Shown piece after piece: positions 1 to 7,501 of a stretch of DNA of 16,621 nt. Under the pieces are notes generated by a model, which saw nothing but the letters and a program-made list of their open reading frames with translations, had not been told where the DNA came from and made no database searches. Numbering within the stretch: the stretch's first letter is position 1; each line of letters begins with the position of its first letter. The DNA comes from Savagea sp. (lineage in GTDB: Bacteria > Bacillota > Bacilli > Bacillales_A > Planococcaceae). The DNA is taken from positions 1 to 16,621 of the forward strand of contig JASLCF010000168.1 in NCBI GenBank assembly GCA_030146155.1, read 5' to 3'. The translations under genes and the position numbers were made by a program.

Positions 1-621
1 CAAATTCGCTTTTTCTAAAATATTTTTTTGAATAAAGGTTCTGTAAGTTTCTCCACTTACCTTTTCAATAATCGCACCGAGTAATGAATAAGCTTCGTTA
101 GAATAGCTAAAGTAAGCTCCTGGTTTTCCAATCAATTTCAAATCACAAGACGCGATGTAAGTCATCAATTCTTCATATGTATCTAAAATGGCGTGAGCTG
201 GATCTTCGCCTGAGTGAAACTCTTCATACGGCGGTTCTACTGACTTTCTTTTAATCGCATACTGAAGTGCATACAACGGTGGAAATCCTGAAGTATGTGT
301 TAAAAAATGATGAATTTGAATTTGAGACACATCGTCTTCTCCAATTGTAAATTGAGGCAAATAATCCACTACATAATCGGTCACACGTAGCTTCCCTTGC
401 TCTTGTAAAATTAATATACCCATCGCTGTAAACATCTTTGTAACTGAGGCTAAGCCAAAAACTGTTTTTGACGAGACAGATTGAGTCATATCAGCGTCCC
501 AATAGCCCGTCTGTTCTTGAATCACGACTTGTTGTTCTTTAACTAAAGTAGCGATTACGCCATTCGCATGGTTTCTTTTCTTGGCAATTTCTAATTCATT
601 CAATACTTGTGGATGTCCCAT
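1..621 (-). CDS. Serine hydrolase of the S12 / class C beta-lactamase family (C-terminus outside window)
   Basis: The reading frame starts at an ATG at 619-621 and runs without a stop for 207 residues to the window edge, so the C-terminal part is missing. An AAGGGGG ribosome site lies just before the start and overlaps the stop of the upstream hydrolase gene, 13 bp away, so the two are probably translationally coupled. The N-terminal half of a penicillin-recognising serine enzyme is clear: the S-x-x-K nucleophile motif SVTK at residues 59-62, THTSG near 109-112, and the Y-S-N motif at 173-175. There is no signal peptide or membrane segment at the N-terminus, so it is predicted to be cytoplasmic. 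It closely resembles the hydrolase at 1426-2835 (shared VFGLAS, LQEQG and RVTD blocks), which suggests a tandem duplication. The family includes D-aminopeptidases, esterases and class C beta-lactamases. The substrate cannot be read from sequence. Confidence 0.9.
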   Translation of the reverse strand, partial: MGHPQVLNELEIAKKRNHANGVIATLVKEQQVVIQEQTGYWDADMTQSVSSKTVFGLASVTKMFTAMGILILQEQGKLRVTDYVVDYLPQFTIGEDDVSQIQIHHFLTHTSGFPPLYALQYAIKRKSVEPPYEEFHSGEDPAHAILDTYEELMTYIASCDLKLIGKPGAYFSYSNEAYSLLGAIIEKVSGETYRTFIQKNILEKANL

Positions 622-634
622 TTGCTCGTCCCCC

Positions 635-1438
635 TTATCCTTGATGCGCATAATTGTCGATCAGTTCCCCTAATTGTTGAAAGCCTGCTAATGCTTCCTG
701 ATGTGCTAATCCTTTTGAGAATATAGTGATGATCATCGTTTTTTGAGGGGTATACAGAATCCCTGAATCATGACAAATCCCTGTAATATTTCCCGTTTTA
801 CTTGCTAATTCCCAACGCTTTAACTCGCCAATCCATTGCTCTTCATTGGAACGAAAGCCTTTAGATAAGTAATGCACTTGTTGTTGTTTCATGATGCGAA
901 TCATTTGTTCACATGCCCAATAAGAACTGATTTTCCCCGCAACCATTTGTTCAAGTAAACCCGTCATTTCTTTCGTTGTTAATCGGTTCGGCCCTTTGAT
1001 TTCGACAGGAACAATCATTAGGCGATTGTGAAACTCACTTTGCTCCATTCCATGTTGTTTCATAAATTGTTGAATATTGTCAATCCCTGCAATTTCAATA
1101 CACATATTCGTTGCTGTATTGTCACTTTGAATAATCATTAAGGTTAGTAAATCATGTAGTGAAATCAGTTGACCCGGTTGTAAATGTTGTAAAACCCCTG
1201 CTCCTCCTACTTGATCTTGTGCTGTCATTTCATATAATTCATCGAGCTTTAAGAGGCCTTGATCAATTTGTTGAAAAAGAGTAGCCATGATCGGTACCTT
1301 AATAATACTTGCCGCAATATAAGATTGATTTTCATTGATATGCATGGTTTCATTCGTTTGTAAATCTTTAATCGAAACGCTCCAAACGCCACCGCGTGCT
1401 GCGATGACTTCTTTGATTTGTTGTTCTAATTGTTGCAT
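635..1438 (-). CDS. Class A beta-lactamase-like serine hydrolase, no signal peptide
   Basis: A 267-residue protein with the class A beta-lactamase-like transpeptidase fold. Visible motifs are S-I-I-K at residues 44-47 (nucleophile), S-D-N at 105-107 and K-T-G at 214-216, with spacings normal for class A. The omega-loop motif E-x-x-L-N, which carries the deacylating glutamate of true class A enzymes, is not recognisable; the corresponding stretch reads roughly IVPVEIKGPN (142-151). The N-terminus is hydrophilic with no export signal. A GTGGGGGA ribosome site precedes the ATG, and the gene overlaps the end of the upstream S12 gene by 13 bp. Low-activity serine hydrolases of this type are common in Bacillales and are often labelled beta-lactamase. 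Without the usual glutamate and without export, resistance to beta-lactams is doubtful. An intracellular peptidase or amidase role in the peptide-uptake operon is an inference. Confidence 0.88.
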   Translation of the reverse strand: MQQLEQQIKEVIAARGGVWSVSIKDLQTNETMHINENQSYIAASIIKVPIMATLFQQIDQGLLKLDELYEMTAQDQVGGAGVLQHLQPGQLISLHDLLTLMIIQSDNTATNMCIEIAGIDNIQQFMKQHGMEQSEFHNRLMIVPVEIKGPNRLTTKEMTGLLEQMVAGKISSYWACEQMIRIMKQQQVHYLSKGFRSNEEQWIGELKRWELASKTGNITGICHDSGILYTPQKTMIITIFSKGLAHQEALAGFQQLGELIDNYAHQG

Positions 1439-2835
1439 AGCGAATCCCCCACTTCTTTTGTTAACATTCTATGATAAATGGATAACCCCGTGACTTGTCC
1501 TGTATCTGATAAGAAGAATTCAACAGGTTCTGTCCCGTCTTCCATTTGTACAATACAGACGGTAGGCTCAACAAAGAAAAACGGATAGGTTTTGCCGTCG
1601 TAAGTAAATGTACGGGTGCCTTCTATTTCTTGGAAAGAAGCTTTTGTTCCTTCACCGGAAGTATAGTCACCGATATATGTGTTGAATACTGAATAGTCAA
1701 TGTCAATAGGTTGATGATTAAATGGACTCGCATCCAATGCTCTACCAAAGTAAGCATTCAAAGCTTCTGCCTGAATTTTATATGCAGGCACGCCCATTAA
1801 ATTCACAAACGTAATAGCCGTAATCCCCAACGAAGGGATACATGTAAACTTAGAAGAAATGGCCGGTAAACTCCCGCCATGATCGACTAAACGGTGACCA
1901 AAATAATCTTCAATCATACTTAATCCATACCCATAGTTTCTCTCGTAATCCATTCTTACTTGTGAAGCCATCATTTCTTGAACAGATGAAGGCTGTAAAA
2001 TCATCTTTCCTTCTACTGTTCCATCTTGGATAAATACTTGACTGTAACGAATCATGTCAGCAACCGTCGATTTTAAAAAACCTGTTGCTCGCATCGCAGG
2101 CGCGTCCCACCAATCCATGACTGGGTAAATTTCCCCTTGTTCTTCCCCTTCATTTTTCTCATAACATGTTGAGAAATCTGTGCCTGCAGGATAATCTGCT
2201 TTTAAAAAATAAGTGTGTTTCATGCCCAGTGGTTTTGTAATCCGCTTCTCTATGTAGTCGGTATATGGGAGGCCAGACACCCGCTCAATAATTGCACCGA
2301 GTAAAGAATAGCCTTCATTTGAATAGCTATAAACTTCTCCTGGAGGCCCTAGTACGGTCACATCCTGTGCAGCAATAAAATCCATGAATAAGTCATAAGT
2401 ATCTAATGTCGGAACTTCTTTTGCTTGGTCCATATGAATGGTAAACCATGGCTTTGAATCCTCCATAATCATGGCATAATCAATAGTATCCATCGGTGGA
2501 ATTCCTGAAGTATGCGTCATCAAATGGTGAATCGTGATTTCTGAAAGTGTCGAAGCATCTTTCAGTCGGAATGAAGGAAGGTACGTTTGAACAGCATCTG
2601 TTACACGCAACAACCCTTGTTCTTGTAGTTGCATAATCGCTAAGCAAGTAAATGATTTTGTTAAAGAAGCTAGGCCAAATACCGTTTGTTCAGTCGCAGC
2701 TTGTTGTGACTCTCGAGTGGCATAGCCAAAAGAATGCGTATATACAACTTTTCCATCTTTCGCAATAGCTACGATTGCACCAGGTGCCTTATTTTTTTGT
2801 AACAGTTGTTCTGCGCTTTGTTCAAATTCCTTCAT
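1426..2835 (-). CDS. Serine hydrolase, S12 / PBP4*-like family, no signal peptide
   Basis: A 469-residue protein with a complete penicillin-binding/S12 hydrolase domain (about residues 5-365) and a C-terminal beta-rich domain of about 95 residues, a two-part layout resembling that of Bacillus PBP4*-type proteins. The catalytic motifs are S-L-T-K at 57-60, Y-S-N at 171-173 and H-G-G at 319-321. No signal peptide or membrane anchor is visible, so it should act in the cytoplasm. The ATG has a good AAAGGAGA ribosome site and lies 23 bp after the stop of the oppF gene, placing it in the peptide-permease operon. Its 3' end overlaps the class-A-like hydrolase gene. Plausible activities are D-amino-acid peptidase, esterase or beta-lactam hydrolase. 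The operon context favours acting on imported peptides, but that is inference. Confidence 0.92.
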   Translation of the reverse strand: MKEFEQSAEQLLQKNKAPGAIVAIAKDGKVVYTHSFGYATRESQQAATEQTVFGLASLTKSFTCLAIMQLQEQGLLRVTDAVQTYLPSFRLKDASTLSEITIHHLMTHTSGIPPMDTIDYAMIMEDSKPWFTIHMDQAKEVPTLDTYDLFMDFIAAQDVTVLGPPGEVYSYSNEGYSLLGAIIERVSGLPYTDYIEKRITKPLGMKHTYFLKADYPAGTDFSTCYEKNEGEEQGEIYPVMDWWDAPAMRATGFLKSTVADMIRYSQVFIQDGTVEGKMILQPSSVQEMMASQVRMDYERNYGYGLSMIEDYFGHRLVDHGGSLPAISSKFTCIPSLGITAITFVNLMGVPAYKIQAEALNAYFGRALDASPFNHQPIDIDYSVFNTYIGDYTSGEGTKASFQEIEGTRTFTYDGKTYPFFFVEPTVCIVQMEDGTEPVEFFLSDTGQVTGLSIYHRMLTKEVGDSLCNN

Positions 2836-2858
2836 GATTCAATCTCCTTTTCTACCAA

Positions 2859-3827
2859 TTACTCGTTGTATAAATGACAAGCTACAAAGTGACCCGGTTC
2901 TTGTTCTTTCCAGACAGGTCTTGACTCACTACATTGAGGCATCGCTTGTGGACATCTTGTTGAAAATACACAACCTGTTGGGGGTGAAATTGGACTTGGT
3001 AATTCACCTTGTAAAATAATACGTTCGCGTTTCTCTTCAATATCAGGATCTGGAATTGGAATCGCAGATAATAAGGCTTGTGTATAAGGATGCAATGGTT
3101 TTTCATACAATTGATCACTCGTTGTCAATTCCATCATATGCCCTAAATACATCACGGCAATTCGATCAGAAATATATTTAACCATCGATAAATCATGGGC
3201 AATAAATAAATAAGTTAGTCCTTTTTCACGTTGTAAACGTTGTAACAATTTGACGATTTGCGCTTGAACAGAAACATCTAATGCAGAAATCGGCTCATCT
3301 GCCACAATAAATTTAGAATTTAAGGCTAATGAACGAGCAATCCCTACACGTTGTCTTTGTCCACCTGAAAATTCATGTGGATAACGGTTCGCATGTTCTT
3401 TACTTAAGCCCACTTCCTCTAATAATTCATGCACTCTTGCTTTTAAATCTTCTGGGTTCTTAAAAACATTATGAATGACTAATGGTTCTGCAATAATTTC
3501 AAAAACAGTGGAGCGTGGATTTAAAGATGCATAAGGGTCTTGGAAAACCATCTGCGCATTTTTTAAATACTCGACTCTTTCTTTCGCAGTCATTTGATGG
3601 ATATCGTCGCCTTCAAATAAAACTTCTCCTGATGTTTTATTATATAAGCCAAGAATCGTACGACCTGCAGTGGATTTTCCACACCCAGACTCGCCAACTA
3701 AGCCAAACGTTTCTCCCTCATGAATATCAAAAGAGATGCCATCTACTGCTTTTAAAATTTGGTTTTTCCCTAAATCAAAATGCTTTTTTAAATCTTTAAC
3801 CTCTAATATTTTCTTAGCCATTCTCAT
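2859..3827 (-). CDS. oppF: Oligopeptide ABC transporter ATP-binding protein OppF
   Basis: One of the two nucleotide-binding subunits that power peptide import on the cytoplasmic face. Numbered from the ATG at 3827: Walker A GESGCGKST at 45-53, Q-loop glutamine 96, signature FSGGQRQR at 153-160, Walker B FIVADEP at 173-179, switch histidine 211. The C-terminal oligopeptide-transporter extension carries four cysteines (286, 292, 299, 317), a pattern that binds a 4Fe-4S cluster in some family members. A second in-frame ATG at 3819-3821 gives a start MAKK that sits better (10 nt) from the AAAGG ribosome site than the first ATG (4 nt), so the true start may be two codons later. It follows oppA after an 80-bp gap containing a stem-loop and is followed 23 bp later by an S12 hydrolase. 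Substrate specificity (di- versus oligopeptide) cannot be decided. Confidence 0.94.
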   Translation of the reverse strand: MRMAKKILEVKDLKKHFDLGKNQILKAVDGISFDIHEGETFGLVGESGCGKSTAGRTILGLYNKTSGEVLFEGDDIHQMTAKERVEYLKNAQMVFQDPYASLNPRSTVFEIIAEPLVIHNVFKNPEDLKARVHELLEEVGLSKEHANRYPHEFSGGQRQRVGIARSLALNSKFIVADEPISALDVSVQAQIVKLLQRLQREKGLTYLFIAHDLSMVKYISDRIAVMYLGHMMELTTSDQLYEKPLHPYTQALLSAIPIPDPDIEEKRERIILQGELPSPISPPTGCVFSTRCPQAMPQCSESRPVWKEQEPGHFVACHLYNE

Positions 3828-3864
3828 CCATCCTTTAACAATAAATTCTCTTTCAATGCAATGA

Positions 3865-3897
3865 AAGGCACAACACCTATAAAAGACGTCGTGCCTT
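3865..3897 (-). other. Stem-loop in the oppA-oppF gap (attenuator or mRNA-stabilising hairpin)
   Basis: On the minus-strand RNA the arms 3888-3897 and 3865-3874 form a 10-bp stem (AAGGCACGAC with GTTGTGCCTT, one G-U pair) with a 13-nt loop, starting 11 nt after the oppA stop. It is followed by UUUCAUUGCAUU rather than a continuous U-run, so it is probably a weak or partial terminator, or a 3'-end stabiliser. Such hairpins after binding-protein genes commonly allow more binding protein than ATPase to be made. Confidence 0.65.
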
Positions 3898-3907
3898 CAT
3901 ACAATGA

Positions 3908-5542
3908 TTATTTCTTTTCTGCGTATTTGAAGTCAATATAACCCACTGGGTGACGTAAAATACCTGAAACATTTGGTTTTTCTAAAGTAGAACGAGTGTA
4001 GAAGTGTAAAGGAATTAAAATCGATTCATCAATTAATAACTTTTCAGCTTCTAACATGATGTCCCAACGTTTTTGAGCATCTGTTTCATTTTTTGCATCT
4101 GCGATCAATTGATCATATTCTGCATTTGACCATTCTGTTTGGTTCATTGAAGAGTTTGTAATAAAGTTTTCTAATGCGTTAATTGGATCTGCATAGTCAT
4201 GTAAGAATGAGAAACGAGCAAATTGATATTTCTTTTCACGACGCTCAGATACGAAAACAGCTAACTCTACGTTTTGCATCTGTACATCAATACCTAATAC
4301 TTTTTTGAATGAATCTTGCATTGCTTCTACTTTTTTCTTGTGTGATTCTGCTGTGTTGTATGTGATTTCGATTGGTGGAAGTTCGTCGTATCCTTCTTCT
4401 TCCATTCCTTTTGCTAATAATTCTTTAGCTAATTCTTCATTTTTAGTGACTAAGTCTCCGCTTTCTTCACGGAAATCTTTACCATTTGGTCCGATGAATC
4501 CATAAGGAACGAAACCATGTGCTGGTTTTTCACCGTTTTTCGTAATGTATTGAACAATTTCTTCACGGTCAATTGCCATGCTTAATGCTTTACGAATATT
4601 TTTGTTCGTAAATGGTGCTTGGTTGACGTTGAAGATATAAAATTCGATTCCTGCAATATCACCAAATACTGCTTCATCACTCTTCATTAACTCTTCAGCA
4701 TTTTCAGAAGGAATACCTGAAATATCAAGCTCTCCTGTTTGGTACATTTGGTAAGAAGTTGCTGATTCGTTAACCATTGCCCATTTGATTCCATCTAATT
4801 TCACTTTGTCTTTATCCCAATAGTGTTCGTTAGGTTCCATCACTAATTGTACGTCGTGATCCCAAGCAACTAATTTGAATGGTCCGTTACTTACATAAGA
4901 AGATGCTTCTGTATGCCATTTCGGATTTTCTGTAGCTACTTTCTCATTGATTGGTGAGAAGTTTGGATTTGTAATAATACTTAAGAATGCTTCAGTTGGC
5001 TCGTTTAATGTCACAACAAATGTGCGATCATCTTCTGCTTTAATAGCTACATCTTCTTTCGTTCCTGTACCACTGTTATATTCTTCAGCACCTTTAATGT
5101 TATAAGCTAAGAATGCCGCTTCTGATGCTGTTTCTGGATCAAGCATATATAACCATGAGTAAACAAAATCTGATGCTTTTACATCATCGCCATTTGACCA
5201 TTTAGCGCCATCACGAATTGTAAATGTGTATTCTGTTCCATCTTCTGATACTTCGATTTTTTCTGCAGTAGCTTCTTCAGGATTAGACTCTTTATTTAGA
5301 CGTGTTAATCCTTCCATTAAGTTATTTAATGGACCCCATGAAACATCGTTGAAGCCGCCTGGAGGGTTTAATGTCGTTGGCTCATCGCCATTATTGACTA
5401 GTAAGTAATTTTTCTCTCCTGCTTTTTCTCCATCGCCATCTTTTCCTTTGTCAGAGCCTCCGCCTGACTGTTTCGCAGTTGTACATGCCGATAAGACAAG
5501 TACGAGTGCAAAAACTAAAAACAACAATCCCCTTTTCTTCAT
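3908..5542 (-). CDS. oppA: Peptide ABC transporter substrate-binding lipoprotein OppA
   Basis: The extracellular peptide receptor of the importer, 544 residues, within the usual size range of SBP family 5. The start is set at the ATG at 5540-5542 because it opens directly into a lipoprotein signal: basic MKKR, a hydrophobic stretch, then the lipobox LSAC at 17-20. The mature protein should begin at Cys20 and be lipid-anchored. A purine-rich ribosome site (GAAGGGG) precedes it. The same frame is open to an ATG at 5603-5605, but this would overlap oppD and add a charged extension before the signal. After a Gly/Lys/Asp-rich linker (about 25-45) the protein shows the family 5 fold, including a segment around GDEPTTLNPPGG and regularly spaced W and Y residues. 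It sits between the two ATPase genes, 25 bp after oppD. It could equally be called DppE/AppA-like; peptide length preference is unknown. Confidence 0.95.
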   Translation of the reverse strand: MKKRGLLFLVFALVLVLSACTTAKQSGGGSDKGKDGDGEKAGEKNYLLVNNGDEPTTLNPPGGFNDVSWGPLNNLMEGLTRLNKESNPEEATAEKIEVSEDGTEYTFTIRDGAKWSNGDDVKASDFVYSWLYMLDPETASEAAFLAYNIKGAEEYNSGTGTKEDVAIKAEDDRTFVVTLNEPTEAFLSIITNPNFSPINEKVATENPKWHTEASSYVSNGPFKLVAWDHDVQLVMEPNEHYWDKDKVKLDGIKWAMVNESATSYQMYQTGELDISGIPSENAEELMKSDEAVFGDIAGIEFYIFNVNQAPFTNKNIRKALSMAIDREEIVQYITKNGEKPAHGFVPYGFIGPNGKDFREESGDLVTKNEELAKELLAKGMEEEGYDELPPIEITYNTAESHKKKVEAMQDSFKKVLGIDVQMQNVELAVFVSERREKKYQFARFSFLHDYADPINALENFITNSSMNQTEWSNAEYDQLIADAKNETDAQKRWDIMLEAEKLLIDESILIPLHFYTRSTLEKPNVSGILRHPVGYIDFKYAEKK

Positions 5543-5567
5543 AACTACCCCTTCTTCCTTTTCATAT

Positions 5568-6572
5568 TTATGATTGAAGCGCAAAAACTTCTTGTGCTCT
5601 TTCATCCTTTAACCAACAAAATACAGTATGGCCTTCATCCACAGCCGTTGCGTCTGGATAAACTTCCTCACAAACCTTCATCGCAAACTTACACCGCGAA
5701 GCAAATGGACAGCCTTTAGGTGGTGAAAATAAATCGGGTGGAGAGCCTTCAATAGGAACGAGCTCTTCATCCTTTAAATCTAATCGCGGGACTGAATTAA
5801 GTAATCCTTGCGTGTAAGGATGATTGGGACGATAAAACAAATCTCTCTTATCCCCATACTCTACAATCTTGCCCGCATACATCACTGCAATGCGATCAGC
5901 TACTTTAGCGACTACTCCTAAATCATGTGTGATCAGAATAATCGATACACCTGTTCTCTTTTGAATTTCTTCAAATAATTCCAAAATTTGAGCTTGTATG
6001 GTTACGTCTAGAGCGGTTGTCGGTTCATCCGCAATTAAGACATCCGGCTCTCCCATTAAAGCAATCGCAATGACAATCCGTTGACGCATGCCACCTGAAA
6101 ACTGATGGGGATATTGCTTTAAGCGTTCTTCAGGATTTGAAATTCCAACAAGTTCTAACATTTCTAACGCTCTTGCATTGGCTTGTTTACGACTGACTTT
6201 ATCTTTCGCTCGAATCCCTTCTACTAATTGTTCTCCAATTTTCATCGTTGGATTCAACGCAGTCATTGGATCTTGGAAAATCATCGAGATTTTACTCCCT
6301 TGAATTTTCTTCATTTCTTTCGATGATAGCTTCAACAAATCTTTATCTTTATAGAGGATTTGTCCTTTATCTACTACAGCAGCAGGTTTTTGTAACAGTC
6401 CCATAATCGTGTTGACTGTCACACTTTTTCCTGAACCTGATTCGCCTACAATTGCTAATGTCTCTGATTTCTTTAACTCAAATGAAACCCCACGCAATGC
6501 TTGAACTTTACCGCCGTAAGTAGAGAAATTAACATGGACATCATCTACTTTAATAATCGTTTCTCCACTCAT
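5568..6572 (-). CDS. oppD: Oligopeptide ABC transporter ATP-binding protein OppD
   Basis: Second ATPase of the peptide importer, 334 residues. Walker A GESGSGKS at 43-50, Q-loop glutamine 100, signature FSGGMRQR at 158-165, Walker B VLIADEP at 178-184 and switch histidine 216 are all intact. The C-terminal peptide-transporter domain has cysteines 288, 294, 301 and 319 in the same spacing as OppF (C-x5-C-x6-C-x17-C), the arrangement reported to ligate a 4Fe-4S cluster in some OppD/DppD proteins. The ATG is 9 nt from a perfect AAGGAGG, which is itself formed by the last two arginine codons of oppC (AGG AGG) and its stop. Expression of oppC and oppD is therefore tightly coupled. ATP hydrolysis by OppD and OppF together drives OppB/OppC. 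Confidence 0.95.
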   Translation of the reverse strand: MSGETIIKVDDVHVNFSTYGGKVQALRGVSFELKKSETLAIVGESGSGKSVTVNTIMGLLQKPAAVVDKGQILYKDKDLLKLSSKEMKKIQGSKISMIFQDPMTALNPTMKIGEQLVEGIRAKDKVSRKQANARALEMLELVGISNPEERLKQYPHQFSGGMRQRIVIAIALMGEPDVLIADEPTTALDVTIQAQILELFEEIQKRTGVSIILITHDLGVVAKVADRIAVMYAGKIVEYGDKRDLFYRPNHPYTQGLLNSVPRLDLKDEELVPIEGSPPDLFSPPKGCPFASRCKFAMKVCEEVYPDATAVDEGHTVFCWLKDERAQEVFALQS

Positions 6573-6577
6573 TTGTG

Positions 6578-7501
6578 TTACCTCCTTAGTTTCGGATCCA
6601 GTGCATCTTGTAAACCGTCACCGAGTACGTTAAATGCAAACATTGTTAATGAAATCATCATTGCTGGGAAGAGTAATCTCCACCAGTGTCCTGATAAAAT
6701 AACAGGCAATGCATCACTAACCATGACACCCCAACTTGGTGCTTGAATACCGAGTCCTAAGAAGCTCAGGAATGCTTCAGCAAAGATTGCACTTGGGACA
6801 GTTAACGTAATTTGAACAATAATCGGTCCCATTGTATTTGGTAATAAGTTCTTTCTAATAATTCTTGACGTTCCTGCTCCAAATGATTTAGATGCAGTGA
6901 TAAATTCGTAGTTTTTAATTTGCAGGACTTGCCCCCTAACAATCCGGGCCATTCCAATCCAACCTGTAATGGTTAAAGCCAAAATTAATGTAAACATACT
7001 TGGCGGCATAACAACCATTAATAAAATAACAACTAATAAGTACGGTAAGCCGTATAAAACTTCAACAATTCGCATCATAAATGCATCTGTTTTTCCACCT
7101 TTATAGCCAGAAAAACCACCATATGCAACACCGATAATGAAATCAATTAAAGCTGCCATGACACCGACAAATAATGAAATCCGTGCACCGTGCCATGTTC
7201 TTGTAAATACATCTCGACCTAACTCATCTGTACCGAACCAATGCGTCTTACTAGGTGGTTGGTTTTGGTTGGACAATTCTGTACCCGTCGCTTCGTATGG
7301 TGAAAAGATGGGGCCGAAGATTGCAAAAATAGTTAGTAGGACTAAAAATACTAAGCCACTTAACGCTAATTTATTTTGTTTTAAACGTCTCCATGCATCC
7401 GACCAATAAGAAAGCGATGGTCTCGACACACTATCGTCTACTTTATTTTCTTTCGCTACAGGTACAAACCATTCATCTTTTACTTTTGTTTGATCCAACA
7501 T
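6578..7501 (-). CDS. oppC: Oligopeptide ABC transporter permease OppC
   Basis: Integral membrane half of the peptide channel, 307 residues, typical for OppC/DppC. A cytoplasmic N-terminal region (about 1-44) contains the SYWSDAWRRLKQNK element typical of OppC, then the first transmembrane helix (about 45-66), a periplasmic-side loop with FGTDELGRDVFTR and a binding-protein-dependent permease domain with about five further helices. The cytoplasmic coupling loop with the EAA-type sequence (ITASKSFGAGTSRI) lies around residues 200-215. The start ATG overlaps the oppB stop by one base (TAATG), and the gene ends 5 bp before the oppD start. It pairs with OppB and receives power from OppD/OppF. Confidence 0.95.
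   Translation of the reverse strand: MLDQTKVKDEWFVPVAKENKVDDSVSRPSLSYWSDAWRRLKQNKLALSGLVFLVLLTIFAIFGPIFSPYEATGTELSNQNQPPSKTHWFGTDELGRDVFTRTWHGARISLFVGVMAALIDFIIGVAYGGFSGYKGGKTDAFMMRIVEVLYGLPYLLVVILLMVVMPPSMFTLILALTITGWIGMARIVRGQVLQIKNYEFITASKSFGAGTSRIIRKNLLPNTMGPIIVQITLTVPSAIFAEAFLSFLGLGIQAPSWGVMVSDALPVILSGHWWRLLFPAMMISLTMFAFNVLGDGLQDALDPKLRR

Noticed and set aside
5543..5605. Longer oppA start at the ATG at 5603-5605.
   Set aside because: It would place 21 mostly charged residues before a standard lipoprotein signal and overlap oppD. The internal ATG has a ribosome site and a perfect lipobox distance.
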